DNA from: Palsa-739 sp035532535
Lineage (GTDB): Bacteria > Actinomycetota > Thermoleophilia > Gaiellales > Gaiellaceae
Direction of reading: 5' to 3'
Length of the DNA: 64,000 nucleotides
Assembly (NCBI GenBank): GCA_035532535.1
Contig: DATKQT010000034.1
Location: 1-64,000 of the forward strand
Below, in pieces: positions 8,248 through 16,166 of this stretch. The number at the start of each line of letters is the position of its first letter. Position 1 is the stretch's first letter. The position numbers and the translations under genes were made by a program. Under the pieces are notes generated by a model that ran no database searches, had not been told where the DNA came from, and saw nothing but the letters and a program-made list of their open reading frames with translations.

Positions 8248-9223
8248 GCTCGACCTCCCTTTTCACAGTCGAGGCTATCCGATCGCGGCGGTCAAGCATC
8301 CCCCGGGGCCCGCGGGCGGCGTGGCCCCGGAGGATGGGGACGAGGGCACGTCCTGATGATTGAGACGCGCCTGGCGGCGAAAACTTGCGCGAAGCTTCTG
8401 CGGCTGGATGCGAATGTCTGGTCGGAGCGGCCTTTTGCCGCGTCGGCGGCAGGATCGTGTGGCGCAGGTCGTACGATCCGGCGCCGAGGGCTCCTGCGAC
8501 GGCGACCACGGCCGTCCCCTTGGCGAGGAGACCGAGGCCGCCCGCCCACGGCCATGGGCCGAAGAGACCGCGCAGGGCCGCCTGCTGTGCCCGCTGCCGG
8601 CGCGCGAGGGTCGCGCAGTCCGGGCACTCGCGGAGATGGGCGCGCAACTGCGAGCGCTCGGCCCGGGAGAGCTTGCGATCGAGCTGCTTCGAGATCGCGA
8701 GCTCGGCGCCCGCGCACGTGAGCGCGCCCTCGAGCTGCTCTCGCAACGCACGCCGTGCCCGGAAGATGAGCGTCTCGACCGCGCTCATCGATACGCCGAG
8801 CACCTCGGCGATCTCGGCGTACGAGCGCCCTTCGATTTCGCGCAGGACGATCGCCGCCCGCTGGTTGAACGCGAGGTGGCCGAGTGCGCGCTTGACGTCC
8901 TCCGCCTCCGGGCCGTCGTTCTCCTCGACGAGCGCGTCGGCGACGTCGTAGTCGAGCTCCACCTCCTGCGGACGTCGCGAGTTCGTGCGGAACCGCTGCA
9001 GGCAGACGTTGTGCGCGATCGAGATGAGCCAGTTGAGGGGCGATCGCGGGTCCTCGCCGCGCTCGAGCGCCCGGAAGGCGTTCATGAATGTCGTCTGGGC
9101 GACGTCCTCCGCGTCCGCGGCGTTGCGGAGCATGCCGTACGCGTAGCGGTAGACATGCGTCGAGTACCGCCGGTACAGGCGATCGAAGGATCGGTCCAGG
9201 CCAGGGGTGACCGCCACGCCCAT
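8057..9223 (-). CDS. ECF RNA polymerase sigma factor with C-terminal zinc-finger/anti-sigma-like extension
   Basis: Residues 10-75 are sigma region 2 (FDRLYRRYSTHVYRYAYGML, then DAEDVAQTTF) and about 108-160 are region 4 with the helix-turn-helix YAEIAEVLGVSMSAVETLIF. A zf-HC2-like HLRECPDC motif follows at about residues 192-200, then a hydrophobic segment (GGLGLLAKGTAVVAVAGALG). This is a sigma factor fused to an anti-sigma-like membrane module. The last 64 codons read through the entire 8053-8247 gene in another frame, giving low-complexity sequence; the functional protein may end earlier through a frameshift or sequence error. Confidence 0.8.
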   Translation of the reverse strand: MGVAVTPGLDRSFDRLYRRYSTHVYRYAYGMLRNAADAEDVAQTTFMNAFRALERGEDPRSPLNWLISIAHNVCLQRFRTNSRRPQEVELDYDVADALVEENDGPEAEDVKRALGHLAFNQRAAIVLREIEGRSYAEIAEVLGVSMSAVETLIFRARRALREQLEGALTCAGAELAISKQLDRKLSRAERSQLRAHLRECPDCATLARRQRAQQAALRGLFGPWPWAGGLGLLAKGTAVVAVAGALGAGSYDLRHTILPPTRQKAAPTRHSHPAAEASRKFSPPGASQSSGRALVPILRGHAARGPRGMLDRRDRIASTVKREVEHGHRQQAQRGDRLVGGQAGKARGKKEGAGGRSGGQAQGRGARGRHGGPGHAAAAEAKKALGHH

Positions 9224-9254
9224 CTAGATACCCGGTTTCCCGGAAAACCTGCGC

Positions 9255-10661
9255 TCAGGCAGGAGCTTTGGCGCGGGGCTTGCGATTCGGGATGTGGATG
9301 GCCCGGCCGAGCGCGGCGAGGCCGGCCTCCTTGATCGCCTCCGAGAGCGTCGGATGCGGAGCCATTCCGTCCGCGACGGTCTCCACCGTCGACTCAGCGT
9401 CGATGGCGACGACGCCGGCCTCGATCAGGTCGGTCACGTGCGGGCCGACCATGACGATGCCGAGCAGCTCGCCGTAACGGGTCTCGTGGATGGATTTGAC
9501 CCAGCCGACTGTCTCGTCCTGCATGACCGCACGGGCGTTCGCGACCCACGGGAACTGGCCGACGGCGACGTCGTCGCCGTACTCCTCGCGTGCCTGCGCC
9601 TCCGTGAGACCGACGCCGGCGATCTCCGGGTCTGTGTAGATCGGACGCGGGATCGCGCGGTTGTCGACGACGGCGTCGTGCCCGCACGCGTTCTCGGCCG
9701 CGACCTCCCCCTCCCGGAACGCGGTGTGTGCGAGCTGCCAGTAGCCGGCGCAGTCGCCGACCGCATAGATGTGCGCGACGCTCGTGCGCCGGTGCTCGTC
9801 GGCGGCGATGCCCGCGCGCTTGTCGAACTGCACCCCTGCGGCTTCGAGCCCGATGCCGTCGACGAGCGGCCCGCGGCCGACCGAGACGAGCATGAGATCC
9901 GCCTCGATCGACTCGCCGTCGCCGAAGTGGACGACGAGCGCGGAGCCGGTGTCCTCGACGCGCGTGCATTGCTTGCCGAGGTGGAGCGTGATCCCGCGCT
10001 TGCCGAACTGCTTCGCGAGCTCCTTGCTCGCGTCCTCGTCCTCCTGCGGGATGAGCGTCAGCATCTCGATGATCGTCACCTCGGAGCCAAAGCGATTGAA
10101 GATGGAGGCGAACTCGCAGCCGATGATCCCGCCGCCGAGAACGGCGAGGCGCTTCGGCACCTGCACCTGTGCGAGGAGGCCGGTCGAGTCGACGCAGCGC
10201 GGCGAGTCGAGCCCCGGGATCGGCGGCTGCAGGGGGAATGAGCCCGTCGCGACGACCGCCTGCTTGAAGGTGACGTCCTCGCCGCCTTCGACCGCGATCG
10301 TGTTCGCGTCCTTGAAGCGACCGGCTCCCTTCACCCACTCGACGCCGTTCGCTTTGAAGAGCGATGCGACGCCCGACGTCATCTGCTTGACGACGCCGTC
10401 CTTCCAGGCGTTCGAGGCGGCGAAGTCGAGCTTCGCCTCGCCGACGTTCACGCCGAACTTCGCGAAGTGCTCCTCCGCCTCCTTGAGCGCGAACGCGGTC
10501 TGCACCCACGCCTTCGTCGGGATGCAGCCGACGCGCAGGCACGTGCCTCCGAGCTCGGGCTCCTTCTCGATGCAGGCGACCTTCGCGCCCAGCTGCGCGG
10601 CGCGGATGGCGGCGGTGTACCCGCCTGGACCACCACCGAGAACTGCGACGTCGACGTCCAT
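9255..10661 (-). CDS. lpdA: dihydrolipoyl dehydrogenase (E3)
   Basis: A 468-residue flavoprotein that reoxidises dihydrolipoamide with NAD+. The FAD-binding GGGPGGYTAAIRAAQLG is followed by the redox disulfide GGTCLRVGCIPTK (Cys about 40 and 45), the NAD-binding GGGIIGCEFASIF, and the second FAD motif YAVGDC. The dimerisation domain ends with HPTLSE, containing the catalytic His-Glu relay. It is the last gene of the run E1 alpha-E1 beta-E2-VOC-GNAT-E3 and begins 14 bp after the GNAT stop. Confidence 0.96.
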   Translation of the reverse strand: MDVDVAVLGGGPGGYTAAIRAAQLGAKVACIEKEPELGGTCLRVGCIPTKAWVQTAFALKEAEEHFAKFGVNVGEAKLDFAASNAWKDGVVKQMTSGVASLFKANGVEWVKGAGRFKDANTIAVEGGEDVTFKQAVVATGSFPLQPPIPGLDSPRCVDSTGLLAQVQVPKRLAVLGGGIIGCEFASIFNRFGSEVTIIEMLTLIPQEDEDASKELAKQFGKRGITLHLGKQCTRVEDTGSALVVHFGDGESIEADLMLVSVGRGPLVDGIGLEAAGVQFDKRAGIAADEHRRTSVAHIYAVGDCAGYWQLAHTAFREGEVAAENACGHDAVVDNRAIPRPIYTDPEIAGVGLTEAQAREEYGDDVAVGQFPWVANARAVMQDETVGWVKSIHETRYGELLGIVMVGPHVTDLIEAGVVAIDAESTVETVADGMAPHPTLSEAIKEAGLAALGRAIHIPNRKPRAKAPA

Positions 10662-10675
10662 ATGGCCCAGCCTAA

Positions 10676-11122
10676 CTACAAGCGTTTGATCATTGTCACG
10701 GCATGCGGCGACTCGGACGCGACCTCGAAGCCGAAGCGCTGATACCAGCCGATCTGCTGTTCGTCGGTGCTCAGACTGACCGCTTCGAAGCCGTCGGCCC
10801 GCGCGCGTTCGAGCAGCGCCTCGAGCAGCTCCTTGCCCGCGCCCTTGCCGCGCCGGCTCGGGACGACGGCGATGGTCAACTCCGGCGTCTTCTCATCGAC
10901 GAAGCCGAAACCCGGCTCGCCGGCGGTGAAGACGCGGTACCAGGCGGCGCCGTATGCGTGCGGGCCTTCCATGGCGACTACGCCGGCGTCGCCGGTGCGG
11001 CCCCAGTTGCGGACGTAGCGGTAGACCGGCCGCTCGGCGTCCTCGGTGAGGCGCCAGTGGTACGCGTGACGGAGCATGTCGCGGAGGAAGCGCGCGTCCT
11101 GCCTGTCCGCCGGCCGCAACAT
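10676..11122 (-). CDS. GNAT family N-acetyltransferase
   Basis: A 148-residue protein with the GNAT acetyl-CoA loop RRGKGAGKELLEALLERA at about residues 90-107 and a C-terminal WYQRFGFEV strand-helix typical of the fold. The ATG at 11122 overlaps the stop of the VOC gene, so the two are translationally coupled within the 2-oxoacid dehydrogenase operon. Substrate unknown; position in this operon does not by itself imply a role in dehydrogenase modification. Confidence 0.85.
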   Translation of the reverse strand: MLRPADRQDARFLRDMLRHAYHWRLTEDAERPVYRYVRNWGRTGDAGVVAMEGPHAYGAAWYRVFTAGEPGFGFVDEKTPELTIAVVPSRRGKGAGKELLEALLERARADGFEAVSLSTDEQQIGWYQRFGFEVASESPHAVTMIKRL

Positions 11123-11460
11123 CAGAGCTCCTGGGCGAGCTGCACCCGGTTGCCGTCCGGGTCGTACACGTCGAGCAGCCGCATCTGGCCGGTGAGCTCG
11201 AGCACGATCCCAACCTCGACCCCTGCCGAGCGCAACCTCTCGGCCTCCACCTTCACGTCGCGGACGTCGACGTGGGCGACGGCGCCGTCCGGCTCCGGCT
11301 CGCCCTCGGCCAGCCCGAGGTCCATCCCACCGCGCTCGAGCCGCGCCCATCGCTTCGAGAAGTCGACCGCGGTCTCCTCGAACAGCAGCGTCTCGCGGTA
11401 GAAGCGCCGCGCGGCGTCGAGATCGCGAACGTGGTACCAGACGGTCGGCCCCGCGCTCAC
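11122..11460 (-). CDS. VOC/glyoxalase-bleomycin resistance family protein
   Basis: A 112-residue single-module VOC protein: WYHVRDLDAARRFYRETLLF at the start, VAHVDVRDV in the middle and DVYDPDGNRVQLAQEL at the end. The spread of His and Glu residues is compatible with a metal site, but no substrate can be assigned. GTG 11460 immediately follows the E2 stop (TAA at 11461-11463) and the gene ends in an overlap with the GNAT start. Placement between E2 and E3 is unusual for such operons. Confidence 0.82.
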   Translation of the reverse strand: MSAGPTVWYHVRDLDAARRFYRETLLFEETAVDFSKRWARLERGGMDLGLAEGEPEPDGAVAHVDVRDVKVEAERLRSAGVEVGIVLELTGQMRLLDVYDPDGNRVQLAQEL

Positions 11461-12648
11461 TTACAGCGCGAGGCCGGGAAACTCGAGGAAAGCCTTGACG
11501 GTCTTCAGGAACTCGGCGCCGGTGGCGCCGTCGACCGCGCGGTGGTCGCACGTCAGCGTCATCGTCATCAGGGGGACGACGACGAGCTCGCCGTCGCGCG
11601 GAACGACCTGCTCCCGCGTCACGCCGACGGCCAGGATGGACGCCTGCGGCGGATTGAGCACGGCGACGAACTGGTCGACGTCGAACATGCCGAGGTTGGA
11701 GATCGTGAACGTTCCGCCGTCGATGTCCTCGGCGCGGAGCTTCGAGTCTCGCGCGCGGGCGACGAGGTCACCGCGCTTCTGGGCGATCTGTACCAGCGTC
11801 AACTGCTCGGCGTTGTGCACGACCGGGACGACGAGCCCCTGCGGAGCGGCGACGGCGATGCCGACGTTCGCGTTCGGGAACGAGAGCAGCGCGTCCTCGG
11901 TGTACTGCACATTCATCTCCGGGTGGCGCGCGAGCGCCTGCGCGCACACGCGTGTGAGGAGGTCGGTGACGGTGACGCGCACGTCGGGGTCGAGCTCGCG
12001 GCGGCTCGCGACGAGCTGGTTCGCCCGCGTCATGTCGGCGGAGACGGTGAGGGTGAACACGGGCACCGTCCACGCCTCCGTGAGCCGGCGCGCGATCGTC
12101 TTGCGGATGTTCGTCAGCGGCTGCGAGGTCACCTCTCCAATCGCAGCGACCGGTGCCGGCGCCCGAGACGCCGCAGGCGCAGGCGTCTCGACGTCCTGCG
12201 CGACGATGCGCCCATCGGGGCCGGTGCCCTGGATGGACGAGAGGTCGATCCCGCGCTCACGTGCGAGGCGTCGCGCGAGTGGCGATGCCTTGATGCGTCC
12301 GTTCGTCGTCGGTTCCGAAACGCGCTCGGGCTCCGGTTGTAACAACTTGTTACTTGCTGGTTCAGCTTTGGGCGCAGGTGCGGCGGGCGCCTCGACTGCC
12401 GCGACGCTCTCGCCCTCCTTGCCGATGAAGGCGATCGTCCGCCCCACCTCCACCTCGCCCTCGGGGATTGCGATCTTGAGCAGCACGCCGCTCGCCTCGG
12501 CCTCGACCTCCTGCGTCACCTTGTCGGTGTCGAGCTCGTACAGGGGCTCGCCCTTCGCCACCTGCTCGCCCTCGGACTTGAGCCAGCGGACGATCGTCCC
12601 CGACTCCATGCCCTGGCCCAGCCGCGGAAGCTTGACCTCGGTCGCCAT
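11461..12648 (-). CDS. pdhC: 2-oxoacid dehydrogenase E2 (dihydrolipoamide acyltransferase)
   Basis: A 395-residue E2. The lipoyl domain occupies residues 1-78, with the lipoylated lysine in ELDTDKVTQE. After an Ala/Pro linker, the subunit-binding domain (about 118-155) has ASPLARRLARERGIDLSSI. The catalytic domain (about 175-395) ends with the DHRAVDGA active-site motif. It transfers acyl groups from E1 to CoA. A single lipoyl domain does not separate pyruvate, branched-chain and acetoin types. Its ATG overlaps the E1 beta stop (TAATG). Confidence 0.92.
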   Translation of the reverse strand: MATEVKLPRLGQGMESGTIVRWLKSEGEQVAKGEPLYELDTDKVTQEVEAEASGVLLKIAIPEGEVEVGRTIAFIGKEGESVAAVEAPAAPAPKAEPASNKLLQPEPERVSEPTTNGRIKASPLARRLARERGIDLSSIQGTGPDGRIVAQDVETPAPAASRAPAPVAAIGEVTSQPLTNIRKTIARRLTEAWTVPVFTLTVSADMTRANQLVASRRELDPDVRVTVTDLLTRVCAQALARHPEMNVQYTEDALLSFPNANVGIAVAAPQGLVVPVVHNAEQLTLVQIAQKRGDLVARARDSKLRAEDIDGGTFTISNLGMFDVDQFVAVLNPPQASILAVGVTREQVVPRDGELVVVPLMTMTLTCDHRAVDGATGAEFLKTVKAFLEFPGLAL

Positions 12649-13625
12649 TACCTGTTGACCGTGCGCAGGATCGCCTGCAGCACGTCGTCGGCGTGCGGGA
12701 CGACGAACTGCTCCATCACCGGTGCGAAGGGGAGCGGCGAGAACTTCGCGCCCACGCGCTCGACAGGCGCGTCGAGCCAGTCGAACGCCTGGTACTGGAG
12801 CACGGACGCGACCTCGGCGCCGAAGCCCATGCGCGTCACCGCCTCGTGCGCGACGACCGCACGGTTCGTCTTCTTCACCGACGCGACGAGCGTCTCCTCG
12901 TCGAGCGGCTGCAGCGTGCGCGGGTCGACAACCTCGACGGAGACGCCCTGCTTCTCCGCCTCCTCCGCGGCCTGCAGCGACTCGTGCACGAGCCGGCCGG
13001 TCGCGATCACGGTGACGTCCTCGCCCTCACGGTGCACGCGCGCCTTGCCGATCGGGATCGGCTCGATCTTCTCCGGGACATTGCCCTTGATGCCGTACAG
13101 CGTGCGATGCTCGAAGAACACGACCGGGTTGTCGTCGTAGATCGCCGACCACAGGAGCCCGCGCACGTCTTCCGGCGTCGACGCGAACACGACCTTCAAG
13201 CCCGGGATGTGCACGAACCACGCTTCGAGCTGCTGCGCGTGCTGCGCGCCCGGCGACCAGCCGGCGCCGCCCTGCGTGCGGAAGACGACGGGGACGGTGA
13301 GCTGCCCGCCGGACATGTAGCGGAGCTTCGCCGCCTGGTTCACGACCTGCTCGGCGGCGAGTGTCATGAAGTCCTCGTACATGATCTCCGCGATCGGGCG
13401 CATGCCCTGCATGGCCGCGCCGATCGCCGCTCCGGCGAGCGCCATCTCGGAGATGGGCGTGTTGCGGACGCGCTCGCGACCGAACTCCTCGAGCATCCCG
13501 CTCGTGACGCCCATCGAGCCGCCCATCTCGGCGATGTCCTCGCCCATGATGAAGACGCTGTCGTCCTCACGCATCGCGGTCGCGAGCGCGTCGCGCACCG
13601 CCTCGCGGTAGGAGAGCTCAGGCAT
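12648..13625 (-). CDS. pdhB: 2-oxoacid dehydrogenase E1 component, beta subunit
   Basis: A 325-residue transketolase-like subunit that forms an alpha2-beta2 E1 with the upstream gene product. Recognisable blocks are EDIAEMGGSMGVTSGM, TPISEMALAGAAIGAAMQGM, the glycine-rich GGAGWSPGAQHAQQLEAWF and the C-terminal DPRTLQPLDEETL with VVAHEAV. Length and motifs match PdhB/AcoB/BkdA2. It overlaps the E1 alpha stop by 8 bp and the E2 start by 1 bp. Confidence 0.93.
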   Translation of the reverse strand: MPELSYREAVRDALATAMREDDSVFIMGEDIAEMGGSMGVTSGMLEEFGRERVRNTPISEMALAGAAIGAAMQGMRPIAEIMYEDFMTLAAEQVVNQAAKLRYMSGGQLTVPVVFRTQGGAGWSPGAQHAQQLEAWFVHIPGLKVVFASTPEDVRGLLWSAIYDDNPVVFFEHRTLYGIKGNVPEKIEPIPIGKARVHREGEDVTVIATGRLVHESLQAAEEAEKQGVSVEVVDPRTLQPLDEETLVASVKKTNRAVVAHEAVTRMGFGAEVASVLQYQAFDWLDAPVERVGAKFSPLPFAPVMEQFVVPHADDVLQAILRTVNR

Positions 13626-14589
13626 AGATGTTCTTCAGTGCGTCTTCGGGGGCCGGATCGGTGCCGTTCTTCGCGAACTCGACCGACGCCTCGACGATCT
13701 CCGTCACCTCGGCGTCGAGCTCGTCGAACTCGTCGTCGGCAAGCTCGAGCTTGGCGCGCAGCAGCGTGATCGGGTCACGCGTCTCCGCGAGCTTCCGCGC
13801 CTCGTCCTTGTCGCGGTACACCTGCGGGTCGCCGATGTAGTGGCCGTGCAGCCGCACGCAGTCGAGGTGCACGAATACGGGGCCTTTCCCGGCGCGGGCG
13901 TACTCGAGCGCCTGCCGCGCGGTCTTGTAGACGGCCTCGACGTCCTGGCCGTCGGCCTTCAGCGCCTTCATGCCGAACGCCTTTGCGCGATCGGAGAGAT
14001 CGCGGATCGGCGAGTGCTGCGACTCCGGCGTCGACTCGGCCCACTTGTTGTCCTCGAGCACGAAGACGGCAGGCACCTTCCACAGCTGCGCGAGGTTGAG
14101 GGACTCGTGGAACGTCCCGATGTTCGTCGCGCCGTCGCCGAAGAACGCGAGCGCGACGCGCGGCTCGCCGCGCATCTGGAAGGCGAGCGCCGCGCCGGTG
14201 ATGTGCGGCAGGCCGCCGCCGATGACCGCGTTCGCGCCCATGTTCCCGCGCTCGATGTCATACAGGTGCATCGAGCCGCCGTAGCCGTGGGAGCAGCCCT
14301 CGGTCTTCCCGTACAGCTCGGCCATCAATTCGTTCGGATGCGTGCCCTTGGCCAGCGTGTGGCCGTGCGCCCGGTGGGTCGAGGCGATGATGTCCCCATC
14401 CTCCAGCGCCCGGCAGACGCCGACCGCGCTGGCCTCCTGGCCGATGGCCACGTGGAGGAATCCGGGCAGCTCTCCGGCACGGAAGCGCTCCTCCACCTTC
14501 TCCTCGAAGCGGCGGATGAGCAGCATCTCGCGCAGCACGTCGCGCAGGTCGCCCTTCGCGAGCGACGTCTTGGTTTCAACCTTTGCCAC
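13618..14589 (-). CDS. pdhA: 2-oxoacid dehydrogenase E1 component, alpha subunit (PdhA/AcoA type)
   Basis: A 323-residue thiamine-diphosphate subunit. The ThDP/Mg motif runs FFGDGATNIGTFHESLNLA and ends in EDN at about residues 155-185; other blocks are HVAIGQEASAVGVCRAL, STHRAHGHTLAKG and the phosphorylation-loop-like EAVYKTARQAL. It decarboxylates the 2-oxo acid and acylates E2. The GTG at 14589 gives the normal family N-terminus; the longer frame upstream is antisense to the next plus-strand gene. First gene of the operon. Pyruvate is likely, acetoin is an alternative. Confidence 0.92.
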   Translation of the reverse strand: MAKVETKTSLAKGDLRDVLREMLLIRRFEEKVEERFRAGELPGFLHVAIGQEASAVGVCRALEDGDIIASTHRAHGHTLAKGTHPNELMAELYGKTEGCSHGYGGSMHLYDIERGNMGANAVIGGGLPHITGAALAFQMRGEPRVALAFFGDGATNIGTFHESLNLAQLWKVPAVFVLEDNKWAESTPESQHSPIRDLSDRAKAFGMKALKADGQDVEAVYKTARQALEYARAGKGPVFVHLDCVRLHGHYIGDPQVYRDKDEARKLAETRDPITLLRAKLELADDEFDELDAEVTEIVEASVEFAKNGTDPAPEDALKNIYA

Positions 14590-14601
14590 GGCGCGCAGTT
14601 T

Positions 14602-15258
14602 ATGGTTCGTTCGATGGCACTCGTCGACCAGTGGATGGACATCGAAAGCGGCCTGGATCCGAGGTGGCAGGACGCGCGTCTGCTGCTCACCATCGACGAC
14701 GAGGCCCACGTCGAGCGCGCGCTTGCACTGCTCGGGCCAGCAGGCCCGGGACGGTCGGGGCGCGAGATCCGCTTCGACGCGCAGCGCACCGGCGGCGCGA
14801 TCGGACCCGAAGCGGTGCAGCGGTTGTTGCGGCGAATCGACGAGGAAGACATCGCAGGCTCGCTCGCGCTCGTCTCCTCGGACGATGCGCCCGCCGAACG
14901 GGTCGTCTCGCGGCCAACCCTCGCGGCCGAATGGAATGCCGTCGTCGGCACGCTGCCCGCAGACTGGAGCGACCTGCTGTGCGAGCTCGAGCTGACGTCG
15001 AGCGACCACGTCGACGTTGCGGCGCTGCTCACTGCGCCGCTCAATCCGTTTCAGAACGGGACCGGCAGGCCGGGCTTCCGCTTCCGTGTTGCGCACACCG
15101 CCGGCTACGGCGCGTCCGCGGGGATGGCGCACCGGTGCCTGACGCGCCTCGACGAGGCCGCCATCCCCGGCGAGGTGCGCGTCGTGCGCGTGCTCTCCGA
15201 CACGCACCCAGTCGGGACGCAGGGGCCCGTCTGGATGATCGGCGGCAAGACGGTCTGA
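14602..15258 (+). CDS. conserved protein of unknown function
   Basis: A 218-residue protein I do not recognise. It begins MALVDQWMDIESGLDPRW (from the second in-frame ATG at 14614; the first is at 14602) and has no signal peptide or membrane helix. Acidic, with several Asp/Glu-rich helical stretches and a C-terminal region rich in Val/Arg (VRVVRVLSD). It starts only 12 bp from the divergent E1 alpha gene and its stop overlaps the next start (TGATG), suggesting a small plus-strand operon extending to 16166. Confidence 0.7.
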   Translation: MVRSMALVDQWMDIESGLDPRWQDARLLLTIDDEAHVERALALLGPAGPGRSGREIRFDAQRTGGAIGPEAVQRLLRRIDEEDIAGSLALVSSDDAPAERVVSRPTLAAEWNAVVGTLPADWSDLLCELELTSSDHVDVAALLTAPLNPFQNGTGRPGFRFRVAHTAGYGASAGMAHRCLTRLDEAAIPGEVRVVRVLSDTHPVGTQGPVWMIGGKTV

Positions 15259-15593
15259 TGCCCGACCCCATTTCCTGGAAGGGCGTGGAGAAGGGCTGGC
15301 CGGTCTACGACAGCGTCGGCGAGCAGATCGGCACGGTGCACGAGATCGCCGGCGACACCGAGCACGACATCTTCGACGGCTTCGGCGTGAAGACCTCCGC
15401 GCTCGGCCACGTCAAATACGTCCCGGCGGAGATCGTCGCAAGCATCGCGGTCGGCGAAGTTCGCCTCAACATCCCTCCAGAGGCAGTTGGGCTACTCGAG
15501 GACCTGCACGCCGAGATCGAGGAGCAGATCCTCCCCGAGAAGTCGCGGTGGTATCAGCGGCTCGCCTGGTGGACGACCGGCCGCAACCGTTAA
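15258..15593 (+). CDS. PRC-barrel-like / DUF2171-type small protein
   Basis: A 111-residue protein. Its first 75 residues look like a PRC-barrel/DUF2171 module: GWPVYDSVGEQIGTVHEI, a short acidic turn, then GHVKYVPAEIVASIAVGEVRLNIP. A charged helical tail follows. Proteins of this type are common in actinobacteria near stress genes; a molecular role is not known. ATG at 15258 overlaps the upstream stop. Confidence 0.65.
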   Translation: MPDPISWKGVEKGWPVYDSVGEQIGTVHEIAGDTEHDIFDGFGVKTSALGHVKYVPAEIVASIAVGEVRLNIPPEAVGLLEDLHAEIEEQILPEKSRWYQRLAWWTTGRNR

Positions 15594-15604
15594 CGGATGA
15601 GCGC

Positions 15605-15988
15605 ATGAACCCAGCAGGTGGTCTCACCGGGGCAGCGCGGCGCGTCGCCGACTCGGCGCGCTCGCTCGTGCGGCTCGAGCTGCAGCTCGCCGCCACCGAA
15701 CTGAAGCACAAGGTCAAGGCGCTCGCGGTGGGGCTCGGGCTCGTCGCCACCGCGGCCGCGCTCGGCTTCTTCGCCCTCGTGTTCGCGCTCGCAGCCGCCG
15801 CGGCGGCGCTCGCGACGGTGCTGGCCGTGTGGCTGACGCTGCTCGTGATGTTCGGCGTTCTCCTCCTGGTCGCCGGAATCCTCGGCATGGTCGGCGCGAG
15901 GCTCCTCGGCAAGGGAGCGTCACCCGTGCCCGAGCAGGCGCTCGAGGAGGCGCGGCTCACGTCCGAGGCGCTCCGCAATGGCCACTGA
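15605..15988 (+). CDS. phage-holin-family / DUF1469 membrane protein
   Basis: A 127-residue protein with an N-terminal amphipathic helix (RSLVRLELQLAATELKHK) and two hydrophobic helices at about residues 40-65 and 68-95. This matches the YqjE/holin-superfamily-III (DUF1469) pattern found in stress-associated clusters with DUF3618-type proteins. It is not evidence of a prophage. I chose ATG 15605, twelve bases after the previous stop. It overlaps the next gene by 11 bp. Confidence 0.75.
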   Translation: MNPAGGLTGAARRVADSARSLVRLELQLAATELKHKVKALAVGLGLVATAAALGFFALVFALAAAAAALATVLAVWLTLLVMFGVLLLVAGILGMVGARLLGKGASPVPEQALEEARLTSEALRNGH

Positions 15989-16166
15989 GTCGGAGATCCG
16001 CCGCGAGCTCGCCGGCGAGCGCAAACAGCTGACCGAGGCTGTCGCCACGTTGCGCGAAGAGCTCGGCCAGGCCCGCGACCGCGGGAAGAAGGTCGGCGCA
16101 GTGTTCGGCGCTGCCGCAAGCGCCGCAGCTGCGGCCAAGCTGCTGCTGCGCCTCCGGCGCCGCTAG
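15978..16166 (+). CDS. DUF3618-like small membrane-associated protein
   Basis: A 62-residue protein: a charged helix (ESEIRRELAGERKQLTEAV, coiled-coil-like) followed by an Ala/Gly-rich hydrophobic helix and an Arg-rich end. It resembles DUF3618 proteins, which commonly accompany DUF1469 membrane proteins as here. The ATG lies within the end of the upstream gene. It converges with pheT, overlapping it by 4 bp. Confidence 0.7.
   Translation: MATESEIRRELAGERKQLTEAVATLREELGQARDRGKKVGAVFGAAASAAAAAKLLLRLRRR

Noticed and set aside
15605..15988. Prophage holin
   Set aside because: The holin-superfamily-III similarity is shared with DUF1469 stress proteins; no phage genes are nearby.
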